Origin: Chrysochromulina parva
Lineage: Eukaryota; Haptophyta; Prymnesiales; Chrysochromulinaceae
Direction of reading: 5' to 3'
Length of the DNA: 18,086 bases
NCBI GenBank assembly: GCA_002887195.1
Contig: PJAB01001023.1
Coordinates: 1 to 18,086 of the forward strand
Positions within the stretch are counted from its first letter, which is position 1. Each line of letters opens with the position of its first letter. A program made the translations under genes and the position numbers. The notes under the pieces were generated by a model. It did not search any database. It was given only the letters and a program-made list of their open reading frames with translations, and was not told the origin of the DNA. Below are positions 1 to 7,743 of this stretch, one piece after another.

Positions 1-100
1 GCTTCGGTCGTCGCGCTGACGTGCGGGGTGTGTGTTGTTGGTGGGTTTGGATGGTTGTGAGGTTCGTCTGTGTGGTCCGAGTGCCTTTGTGCGTCCGCGT

Positions 101-128
101 GTCCCGTGTGTGTCCCGTGTTTGTCCCG
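101..128. repeat. Three phased GTCCCG boxes
   Basis: GTCCCG occurs at 101, 112 and 123, an exact 11-nt period close to one DNA helical turn. The array ends 12 nt before the GTCTTTTTAC element of the GH31 gene. The surrounding sequence is GT-rich, so slippage of a GTGTCCC unit is an alternative to a phased protein-binding array. Confidence 0.5.
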
Positions 129-140
129 GCTCCCCCCGGT

Positions 141-171
141 GTCTTTTTACCGGTACGGCAACTGTTACCGG
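141..171 (+). promoter_or_regulatory. Shared 31-nt upstream element, GH31 copy
   Basis: GTCTTTTTAC, then 13 nt, then GTTACCGG, ending 33 nt before the GH31 ATG at 205. The same two blocks with the same 13-nt spacing occur on the minus strand at 15775-15745, just upstream of the HAD gene. The right block extends to CTGTTACCGG and fits the CNGTTR consensus of MYB factors; TACCG also pairs with CGGTA within the element. A core-promoter or factor-binding role is inferred from position and conservation only. Confidence 0.7.
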
Positions 172-204
172 GTACAGTACGGCGTCGCCGAACGTGTCGT
201 CAAA

Positions 205-2976
205 ATGAAAGGCCACGTTGCGTTGGCACGCATGTCCTTCTACCGAAGCGCAGGTTTGTCGCTGCTCGTCGGCTTGCTCGGCACTAGAGTCGAGGCGTTG
301 GTATCGGACGCTGAAATCATCGTCGGCAACGTCCGCGTGCAGGCGCTGAGCGACACGCTCGTGCGCATCGAGCCCAGGGGTCCGAAAGGCTTTGAGAATC
401 GCACCACCTTCATGGTCGTCGACCGCGACTCGTGGGCGGGCATTAAGATCACCAAGGAGGCGTCTGTGAAAGTTGGCGACGCAACCATTATCACCACCCT
501 GGCCACGGCCTCCTACAAGGTCATCCTCACGCAGGGGCCGCCATCGCCGCCGCCACCGCCGCCCACACCGTTCTCCATGTGTGGCTCACAACAACTTGAC
601 ACAGACATAAGAGATGGGGAGAGGATCAAAAGCTGCCAAGATTACAGCAAGCCTTGCCTTACCAAGACTACGCAAGCAACATGCTGTAATGCCTGCTCCG
701 CAACGCCAAATGCGGAATGCACAGCGTGGATCTGGCAGCCGTCGAACGGCGATTGCTGGCTCATGGCGTTTGTGTCTGGATCCGTACCTGCCGGTGACCG
801 AGTCCTAGGCGGCAAGATCAATGAAGGTGGCGACACGAAAAAGCCCATCGGTGTCTCAGCGACGGTCACGGCGCCGGATGGCACCGTGCTCTTCTCGGCC
901 GATGACCTGAATCACGTCAGCGGCAACCTGTTCTGGCCGTCCCCGATGACGGCGGCGGGTGAAACCACGCCGTCCTATGGAATCAAGGATTACCCACGTT
1001 TCTTCACGCCGCCTTGGGCCGTGGCGCCCATCCCAGTCAACGCAACAGTCGACCCCGCGCTGGTCGCAACCAATGGTTACGACTTTACGAATAACCAGGC
1101 GGGCGATCTCTACGTCTTTCTGCTCGGAAAGAGCCTCGCCAGCTACCACGCCAGCCGCAGAGAGTTTATCACGCTCACCGGACCGTGCCCCGTACTGCCG
1201 GACTATGCGTTCGGAACGTGGTTCACATACTGGCACTCGTACTCGGAGAAGGAGGCCAAGGATGATATTTCGCGCTGGGAGAGTGGCAACCTGCCCATCG
1301 ACGTCTGGGCCCTCGACATGAATTGGAGAAACACGTCGAGTGACAACCTCAATCCCGGCCAGAGCCCCTACCACCCGCATCCAGAAACTGGCTCTCAAGA
1401 TCACTACTACGACCACCCGAACAGTAACCTCTTCCCCGGCGATGGGCCTTTCGGCGACTCCTTCACGGAGTGGTTCGCATTCCTCAAGGGCAAGAAGCTG
1501 CGCACGTACTTCAACGATCATCCTTTCCCTGTGGCTATGCGCAACGAGGGCGGGTTACAGACGAGCCCCGAGGAGGTGGCCTTCCGTTGGCAAGGCCTGT
1601 CGTCATGGATGGAGAGGGGGCTCACTTACTGGTGGTTCGATCATAATTGGGGATTCTCGATCCCGCCGCCGTTCATCAACATCTCAGTCACCTCGGGCAC
1701 CTGGGAGGGATTGGACAACGCCGCGTGGGGTTCGCACGTCTACTACTCTTCCGTGGAGTACTATGACAAGACTGTTCGCGACAAGGCGGGCGATCAGTGG
1801 TATGGAGGCAAACCGATGGCGCTCACGAAGTTTGGGTTGCCGGACTGGCGCGAGAACACCAACCCGACCGAGGCGGCCGAGTCCCCGGCACAGCATCGGT
1901 ATCCAGTGTGGTGGACTGGCGACGGTGTGCCGCTGCAGGGAGCTGTCCAATCGACGGTGGATTCGGGCGTGCACGGCTTCAAGACGTATGTCCACAGCGA
2001 CTGCGGCGGCGATTACCGCCCTCACACGGGGGGCGATCTGCTGCGGTGGACCGCGCACTGCGCCTTCAGCACAATCCTCCGCTTCCACGGCGACGACCAC
2101 CGCCCCTGGGGCTACGACACGCACACTGAAGACGTCATTCGCTCATACCTCAACGCTCGGTACAAGCTGATCCCTTCGTTAATCGCAGCTGGTGAGCATG
2201 CCGCATCGACGGGGTATCCCTTCGTCACACGTTGCGACATGATCTGGCCAGAGCACAACGAAAGCGCCTCGAATAACCAGTACATCTTCCTGAACGACAC
2301 GCTGGTCGCACCCATCTGGGACAGCGCTACAAACGCGACTGCGCAGTCGGTCTGGATCCCACCCGGCACGTGGATGGATGCTTGGGATGGGTCGATCACG
2401 ACTGGGCCGCAGAGAATCACGGTGATGAAGCCGTACGAGCAGCAGCCGATGTGGCATTCGCACAACGGCGGGCTGACAATCATCACCGACTCTCCCGGGC
2501 TGCGTGTCGATCGTCAGGACTGGAGCGAGAGCCTTACCCTTGAGCTGCGCCCCGACACTTCCTCCGATCGCCGCACGACTGAGCGCACACTGCACGCCAA
2601 GCCCGCCGGCGGCTCTCTCGTGGCGAAGAAAGAGACAACGGCCATCGTGATGACTACCGATACTGTCGTGCAGCCTGGCCGCACCGCAGTGAGGCTTGCG
2701 ATTGGCGGCGCGAGCGACGGCGCGCAACGCTCATGGGTTGTGCGAGTTCACCTGCTCCCTGGGCAGCGTGCTGTCGACGCCACTGTCGATGGTGTGGCGG
2801 TTGGGGCCTCCGCACTGAAAGCGATGCATATTGCACCGCTCCCGGCGGGTTCGGACATCGCCTTCCCCTTTGGCGGGCGGGGCGCTGTGCCGCCGCCAGC
2901 TGCTGGACCGGTGCTTGAGCTGAGTCTCGCTGCCGGGGCATCTCCGCGGGATCTGGCGTTGTTCATCATGAATTGA
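205..2976 (+). CDS. Secreted GH31 family glycoside hydrolase with PAN/Apple-like insert
   Basis: Encodes 923 aa. The frame stays open upstream to a GTG at 70, but 205 is the first ATG (A at -3) and leads straight into a signal peptide (hydrophobic SAGLSLLVGLLG, then Ala near residue 31). GH31 enzymes hydrolyse or transfer alpha-glucosides or alpha-xylosides. Visible landmarks are the LPDYAFGTW entry to the barrel, PIDVWALDMNW, the nucleophile strand YWWFDHNW (D479), the acid/base motif WWTGD (D573), HSDCGGD, DLLRWTAHCAF..RFHG and NDTLVAPIWD, followed by a C-terminal beta domain. Residues about 115-200 are an extra module: a proline-rich linker, then a Cys-rich PAN-like stretch (CCNAC, C-x-AWIWQPSNGDCWLM) inside the N-terminal beta-sandwich. 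FDHNW departs from the usual WxDMNE nucleophile signature, so I cannot name the substrate. The product is probably secreted or vacuolar. A second ATG at 232 is a possible start. Confidence 0.9.
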   Translation: MKGHVALARMSFYRSAGLSLLVGLLGTRVEALVSDAEIIVGNVRVQALSDTLVRIEPRGPKGFENRTTFMVVDRDSWAGIKITKEASVKVGDATIITTLATASYKVILTQGPPSPPPPPPTPFSMCGSQQLDTDIRDGERIKSCQDYSKPCLTKTTQATCCNACSATPNAECTAWIWQPSNGDCWLMAFVSGSVPAGDRVLGGKINEGGDTKKPIGVSATVTAPDGTVLFSADDLNHVSGNLFWPSPMTAAGETTPSYGIKDYPRFFTPPWAVAPIPVNATVDPALVATNGYDFTNNQAGDLYVFLLGKSLASYHASRREFITLTGPCPVLPDYAFGTWFTYWHSYSEKEAKDDISRWESGNLPIDVWALDMNWRNTSSDNLNPGQSPYHPHPETGSQDHYYDHPNSNLFPGDGPFGDSFTEWFAFLKGKKLRTYFNDHPFPVAMRNEGGLQTSPEEVAFRWQGLSSWMERGLTYWWFDHNWGFSIPPPFINISVTSGTWEGLDNAAWGSHVYYSSVEYYDKTVRDKAGDQWYGGKPMALTKFGLPDWRENTNPTEAAESPAQHRYPVWWTGDGVPLQGAVQSTVDSGVHGFKTYVHSDCGGDYRPHTGGDLLRWTAHCAFSTILRFHGDDHRPWGYDTHTEDVIRSYLNARYKLIPSLIAAGEHAASTGYPFVTRCDMIWPEHNESASNNQYIFLNDTLVAPIWDSATNATAQSVWIPPGTWMDAWDGSITTGPQRITVMKPYEQQPMWHSHNGGLTIITDSPGLRVDRQDWSESLTLELRPDTSSDRRTTERTLHAKPAGGSLVAKKETTAIVMTTDTVVQPGRTAVRLAIGGASDGAQRSWVVRVHLLPGQRAVDATVDGVAVGASALKAMHIAPLPAGSDIAFPFGGRGAVPPPAAGPVLELSLAAGASPRDLALFIMN

Positions 2977-3713
2977 TTTGTCGTCCCAGCTTTATCAGGA
3001 ACCAGCATAGAAACGTGCTGGGAACAAGGGGAGCGGAGCCGTTCTTTGAGACGGCGGTGTGGTGAAAGTGTGGTGAGCGCGGGGGGGCGCGATCCGCGAC
3101 GAAACTGACTGACTGACTGGTGCTGGGAACAATAGGGGGGGGCGGAGGATTTCTCGAACACGAACTCGGAAGTCGGAACTGTGGTTTCAGGAGGTGTTTG
3201 TCCAAGGTAGCGAAGGCCGAAGCAAGAGAAATCAGAAAAGAGGGGGTGGCATGAACCATGCGCGTGGCGTCGCGGTTCCGTTACACACCGCGTTACGGCT
3301 TTTCTCTCTTGGAGTTTGACGTACCGATGGACCGGCTGGCCCCGCCGGGTATACATTTACTTTGAAAGTCGGAGTATGTACGGTAGCTTTGTTGTACGAC
3401 AGCTTGACGTGACGAGCGAGCTGTTCGGCTGATTACCTAAATGCTACGGCGAGAAGATATCGTATCGCTTTGACCAGCTCGACGTGCCGCACCGGGCACC
3501 GCGCAACCGGCCCATCGCACTCGACCACTCGTATCGCACGCGGACACTACAGCTTCACTACAGCTGTATCGCACTCGTCGCAAGTTCGAAGTACAACAAT
3601 CATGTAGCCAAGCCGCGCGGCCGGCGTCAAGCTCAAGGGGTCGACGTTAGGTCGGCGTCCACATAGCGTCCACACACCACTCACCACTGGTACCACTCGT
3701 CGACAAGACCTTT
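2977..3713. other. Convergent intergenic region, no gene recognised
   Basis: This 737-nt spacer lies between the 3' ends of the GH31 and FkbM genes. Only short ORFs occur and none has coding-like composition. It contains a split direct repeat (3015-3147), four ACTG units at 3104-3119, a TACAGCTGTA palindrome at 3559-3568, and three GTATCGC words at 3462, 3531 and 3566. No AATAAA signal is evident after either stop. Confidence 0.6.
3015..3147. repeat. Split direct repeat (GTGCTGGGAACAA)
   Basis: GTGCTGGGAACAA is present at 3015-3027 and again at 3120-3132. Each copy is followed by a G-run and GCGGAG (3033-3038 and 3142-3147). The starts are 105 nt apart. Both copies lie in the 3' flank of the GH31 gene. 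It may be a local duplication; nothing links it to a mobile element. Confidence 0.6.
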
Positions 3714-4601
3714 CTACCTGTACCGTTGATCCTCCTTGGCATATCCTTGGCACGGCTCCCATCGCAAGTTGAGTTGCTTGGCACCCCCACGAATCTCACA
3801 AAGCTGGTCGAGCCGCGTCGCGTGCTTATGGGCAGCTTGGTTCGCGTACGCCAGGTACGGGCAAAGGCCATGCCGTGTTTTGAGTAGCCAGAAGGCGCCG
3901 CCTGCCGCCCCATTGACGAGCTCATGGCAACAAGCGCGGCTCTTGTCGAATTCGATCAGCGCTCCGATGAAGATGCTGGAAGCTGACTCGTTGAGGACAC
4001 GGCGCATCCCGCGAAAGGCTTCGCATTCGCCTCCTTCGATGTCCATCTTGAGAAAGGTAGGAAGCACACGGGGAGGAAGGACGTCGTCGACGCGCACAGC
4101 CATCGTTGTCACAAGCCCACGGCGCCAGCCTGTTGGGCGAGAGCGGAAGCTCCCGGCACTACTGCCAATGCTATGCAGGAGCGCACCCTGGTTGTCACGG
4201 TGCCCGCCCAGCTCACACGGTCCCGTGGTGTCGCTGACGCACAATGAAAAGACTCGCACGTTCCGAAAGCTGTTTGCGCGTGCCGAAGCAAGCAAGTGCA
4301 CGACATTATCTGGGCTGGGCTCAAACACGACCACAGAATGGCCATCGGCTGCCGCTGCCAACGAGTAAAACCCAATGTTGCCGCCCAGGTCCAGCAACTC
4401 CGAATGAGGCCATCGCCGCATTACCCCAAGCATCCAAAGGACATCGTCGCACTCAAGTGCAAAACATCCTGTGGTCTGGATTGCTGCGGAGATCCAGCGA
4501 TCGACTGCTTTCGGATAGGTGCACATCGTCCACGTCGCGGTGCCAGCTCGTGCGATCGCCCACACGCAATTGGCGAGCGGCACGTGCGTGCCGTTCTTCA
4601 T
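3714..4601 (-). CDS. FkbM family methyltransferase
   Basis: Encodes 295 aa, an SAM-dependent class I methyltransferase of the FkbM type, a family that commonly O-methylates sugars or small glycosides. Motif I is LLDLGGNIGFYS (D71 to G77), and the acidic residue that should bind the SAM ribose is in VFEPSPDN (E94). The family-typical FLKMDIEGGE follows (D187, E189, E192). The preceding block DRWISAAIQTTGCF matches the region normally found before motif I. The first ATG is 4601; the frame is closed by a stop 12-15 nt upstream. No signal peptide or membrane anchor is visible, unlike many algal Golgi FkbM proteins, so either the protein is cytosolic or a short upstream exon is missed. The coiled-coil gene ends only 113 nt upstream on the same strand, leaving little room for one. 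The acceptor sugar is unknown. Confidence 0.85.
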   Translation of the reverse strand: MKNGTHVPLANCVWAIARAGTATWTMCTYPKAVDRWISAAIQTTGCFALECDDVLWMLGVMRRWPHSELLDLGGNIGFYSLAAAADGHSVVVFEPSPDNVVHLLASARANSFRNVRVFSLCVSDTTGPCELGGHRDNQGALLHSIGSSAGSFRSRPTGWRRGLVTTMAVRVDDVLPPRVLPTFLKMDIEGGECEAFRGMRRVLNESASSIFIGALIEFDKSRACCHELVNGAAGGAFWLLKTRHGLCPYLAYANQAAHKHATRLDQLCEIRGGAKQLNLRWEPCQGYAKEDQRYR

Positions 4602-4670
4602 ATCGATCAACGTTCATGGAGGATCAAGCCGATTTCAATTATCGTTCCGGTCCGGACAGCGCCCGGCATA

Positions 4671-4690
4671 CAAATTTAATTTGCATGCAA
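4671..4690 (-). promoter_or_regulatory. AT-rich palindromic patch upstream of FkbM
   Basis: Within the 113-nt gap before the FkbM ATG sits a short AT-rich island. It has a near-palindrome CAAATTTAATTTG next to a perfect palindrome TTGCATGCAA (4681-4690). It contrasts with GC-rich surroundings and lies about 70-90 nt before the ATG, so it is the most plausible promoter segment there. It also contains ATGCAAAT, probably by chance. Confidence 0.3.
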
Positions 4691-4714
4691 TCCAATGAAC
4701 GGGGATTCTACCAG

Positions 4715-5261
4715 CTACCACGGTGCAAGGCGCGCCCACAATGGGGTCTCGTCAATTTTCCGACCTTCCTGTACGGGCTTGGGTGTCTCAATGTTCCGCT
4801 GATCTCCGGGCGCATCCGAAGCCGCCTCTGTCCGTCGTCGTACCTCTGTCCGCGGACTCTTTGGCTTGCGGCCCGCCGCTAACTCCACCGGTGGGCGGGG
4901 GGACAACAGCGCTTTGTCGGTGGACTCGACCGGTTTGGCTGGTTGCGGTCGGGGTTGCGGCTTTACGGGTTGTGGCTTGACGAGTATTTGCGCAGCGAGC
5001 GCCGCAGCCCGCTGCGCTGCGAGCACGGCAGCGAGCTCTCGCTCCACCTCACTCCCTCCGTTGTCGCGCAGCCCGATGGCGGGGACGTGCGCGACAGTAC
5101 TGCCCACGTCCACGCCGCAAGTGAGAGGCCCATGCCATATCGGCACCGCCGTACTCAGCATCGCGTTGGTCGGCACGAAGTGCCACTTGAGCTTTTTCCC
5201 TCGTGAGGCGAACGCGCCGCCCACTGTCTTGATGGCTGGGGCTCGTAGGGGGGGCGGAGGC

Positions 5262-5297
<36 letters not shown>

Positions 5298-7267
5298 AGT
5301 GGGCGCCCGATCGCAGGCAGCTTGGGCTCGGGGTTTGGGTGTGGTCTGGGACGCAGCACGAACGGCTCCCTCTCGAAGGCACCAAGCTGCTTCATAAGCA
5401 ACAGCTCATCCAAGCTGTACGCGACCATCTCGCCGTCCTCGAGGCTGCGCCCCAGCACGTTCCCAAAGTGGATACGTAGCTGGCGCAGTGAAGTCAGTGC
5501 CGCGCACACGAGCGTGGCTCGCTCCTGCTCCGACCAAGCCACCTGGTCGGACAGGGCTGCCTCGAGCCGTTTCAGTTGATCCAGGCTGCTCTGCTGCGAC
5601 TGTTCCTGGTTCAGCTGCATTTCCTTCTCAACGCGCAGCTCGGCGACGACGGCGTCGAGCTGCGCCTTTTCGCGCTCGAACTTGGCCCTTTCACGATCCG
5701 CGCCATTACGGAGGTGGACTGAGCTCGCCTCCCGATCCCTTAGCTGCTGCGCCAGCGACTTGTTCTCGTCCATCTGGAGGTCGAGCGCCGTTTTGAGCAC
5801 CGGCACCTCGTCCGCGGCCGCGCGCAAGGCGTCAAGCACCTGGTTGAGTTGCTCGGGCAGTGTGAGATCTGCGGGCAGCTGCTGGGCAGGCACCTCGCGC
5901 GCGAGGATCTGCGCCACTCCCGCCTGCTCCGTCTGCAGCGAGAGCAACCGCCGTCGCGCCTGCTGCAGCTCCCCATAGTCCCCGCCCTCAGCGGCCACGG
6001 ACTTGGAGACCTCGACAGAGTCAGCGTCGGCGTCGGCAACGTCGGCTGCTGCGGCTGCCGCGGCCGCAGCGGCTACTGCGGCTGCTGCTACTGCTGCTGC
6101 AGAGTGCATGGCAAGTGCATGGCAATCGGCCTCGGCCAACGCGAGCTCGCGCCCGAGAAGCCAGATCTCCCGCGAGCAGCGCTCGAGCTCTTGCTGGCTC
6201 TGCCGCCCCAGCTCGCTCCGGGCTCGCTCGAGTCGCACTCTCTCCTGCCGTTCCTGGGCCAGCTGCCCCAGTACGCTCTGCACGTCGGCGCCCTGCACGT
6301 CGGCATCCGCGGCTGGCGCCAACGCCCGCATCTCGAGCCGCGCCGCACCGGCACGCGCCACGCCCACTACAGCTCGTGCGCGTGCAAGCTCCTCTTCTAG
6401 CCGCCGCATTTTGGCGTGCGCGCCGTCCAGTTCTGACTGCATACGGCCCAGCCGACGATCTGCCATTGCGCACGCGGCCCACCCGTCGGCAGCGACCTCC
6501 ATTAACCTCTCCTCGACGCCCTGCGCGTCCTCGCGCAGTCCAGCCACCACCTTCTCATGGGCCGTCCCCAGCTTCTGCAGCTCAGCCGTGAGCTCCACCA
6601 CGCCCGCACTACCGGCGCCGTGGTCCTCGGCAGGTTGACGCAGCTCTCTGATGCGTGTGTCCTTGCTCAGATCGGCACGTTCACGCAGCTCTCCGATGAG
6701 TGCGTCCTTTTCCGCGAGCAGCGCCGCCTGGGCAGAGCACTTTTCGTCCGCCTTGCTCAGCTTGGCCGACACGACGACGAGCTGCCGCTGGAACTCGGCA
6801 TGCATCTTGCGCATCCTCTCCTCAGGGTCGCCATTGCCAGTGACCGGATCGCCAGTGCTGAGAAGCCGGTGCTCATGAAGAAGCTGGTGCTCGTGAAGCA
6901 AAGCGTCCTGCACGGCCAAGACATTGTTCACGGCCACCATTGACGCCTTGCGCGACGTCTCGAGGGCCATCTCATGCTTAGCCTTCTGCACTTTGAGTGC
7001 CCTCCGGTGCTCGCTTAAGATGGCATCGTCCAGGTCCTCAACGTCCTGGGTGAGCACTTGTCGGATGTGCTCGAGGCTCGAACGCATTGCCTCAAGGACC
7101 TCCCTGCCGCTACCATCGGGGTTCACTGGGAACCTTTCGACAAGCTGTTGCATTTGTGTGCGAATGATCTCTGCCATACCTGCTTGAAACTTGGCCAGGT
7201 GCTTGCTACAGTCACCGCCATCCATTGTAGCCGTGACCACCTTCCTCAGATCTACCTTGAGCGACAT
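4715..7267 (-). CDS. Large coiled-coil protein with poly-Ala and poly-Pro tracts, function unknown
   Basis: Encodes 850 aa from an ATG at 7267. I do not recognise a family. Residues 1-80 (MSLKVDLRKVVTATMDGG onward) look globular or helical. About 80-370 and 410-580 are Glu/Arg/Gln/Leu-rich with heptad character, as in coiled coils (e.g. LAQERQERVRLERARSELG). They are separated by an Ala tract at about 387-408 running into an Asp/Ala stretch. A pure Pro run follows at about 656-673, then a short basic segment GKKLKWHFVP, an Ala-rich helix, KPQP-type repeats and a basic, disordered tail ending PLWARLAPW. The poly-Pro run would suit profilin, SH3 or WW partners, but there is no FH2 domain, so it is not a formin. 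A cytoskeletal or scaffold role is only a guess. Long ORFs on the other strand are by-products of the repetitive GC-rich codons. The FkbM gene starts 113 nt downstream. Confidence 0.8.
5265..5297. repeat. (GGC)11 trinucleotide microsatellite
   Basis: Eleven uninterrupted GGC units on the plus strand, read as CCG codons for the poly-Pro tract of the coiled-coil gene. Impure GGC/GGA/GGT units extend it leftward to about 5250. A codon-pure run implies replication slippage and likely length variation between individuals. Confidence 0.9.
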
Positions 7268-7289
7268 CGTGCGAAATCAAAAGCCTTAA

Positions 7290-7445
7290 AACGCTATTCC
7301 TCGATATTCCACGGTGCTCAAGAAGCACGGGGACGGCTTCGCGCGCTTGCTCGATGCGCACACCGAGGATAACGAGTGCCTCGTCGTGAACACGTACCCC
7401 GTGGAGTGCGATGTCGCGGAGGCGATCGATCGCCACATCCATGTT
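7290..7445 (+). other. Orphan coding-like fragment
   Basis: An open frame begins after a TAA at 7287 and contains no ATG at its start. From 7314 to about 7445 its codon third positions are overwhelmingly G or C (about 39 of 45), like real genes here; the opposite strand is clearly poorer. The peptide includes KKHGDGFARLLDAHTEDNE and a Val/Asp/His-rich stretch ending HIHVRF, after which composition changes and the frame runs only to 7541. I do not recognise it. It could be an unrecognised exon or a relic of a decayed gene. Confidence 0.35.
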
Positions 7446-7458
7446 CGATTCCTAAAGA

Positions 7459-7569
7459 GTCAAGTCAAGTGCAGAAAAGGTCAAGTCTTTTCTCCCAGGT
7501 GGGTTAGGCCGGCGGTGTTCATGTATGTGTCGCCGGCTTGAGTGCGTTGAGGGTCTCTCAACGTCAAGT
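7459..7569 (+). repeat. Four GTCAAGT words upstream of exostosin
   Basis: GTCAAGT occurs at 7459, 7464 (overlapping), 7480 and 7563, the last three followed by C or G. Related GTCACTC and CTCAACTC words follow. The cluster lies 175-285 nt before the exostosin ATG and could be a set of binding sites or low-complexity drift. Confidence 0.4.
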
Positions 7570-7743
7570 CAGAAGTCACTCAACTCAAAAACTCAGTGAG
7601 AGCTTAAGGTCTACTTTTACTACTTGAGCTATGGCTTTGCTGGATGTCAGTCAATACGAAAGAAGATAGGCACGCACTGCGTGAAAGAGGAACCGGTAAT
7701 CACAGCCGTGTCTTCATGTTTCGGGTTTTCTCGTCGACGCCAC

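Larger units (their letters stand above)
7268..7743. other. Divergent intergenic region between coiled-coil and exostosin genes
   Basis: This 476-nt region should contain the promoters of both flanking genes. It holds a coding-like fragment (7290-7445), four GTCAAGT words (7459-7569), and two upstream ATGs at 7631 and 7644 that are out of frame with the exostosin ATG. No TATA-like box at a convincing distance was found. Confidence 0.5.

Noticed and set aside
70..204. N-terminal extension of the GH31 frame
   Set aside because: It starts with GTG, has no ATG, overlaps the promoter element and would place a Cys-rich stretch before an otherwise good signal peptide.
5190..5300. Formin reading of the coiled-coil protein (poly-Pro followed by KKLKWHF)
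   Set aside because: The sequence after the poly-Pro run has none of the long helical FH2 domain and ends too soon.
4866..6638. Long plus-strand ORFs opposite the coiled-coil gene (Gly-, Ala- and Ser-rich)
   Set aside because: They are low-complexity mirror translations of CCG, GCG and CTC-rich codons and show no domain.
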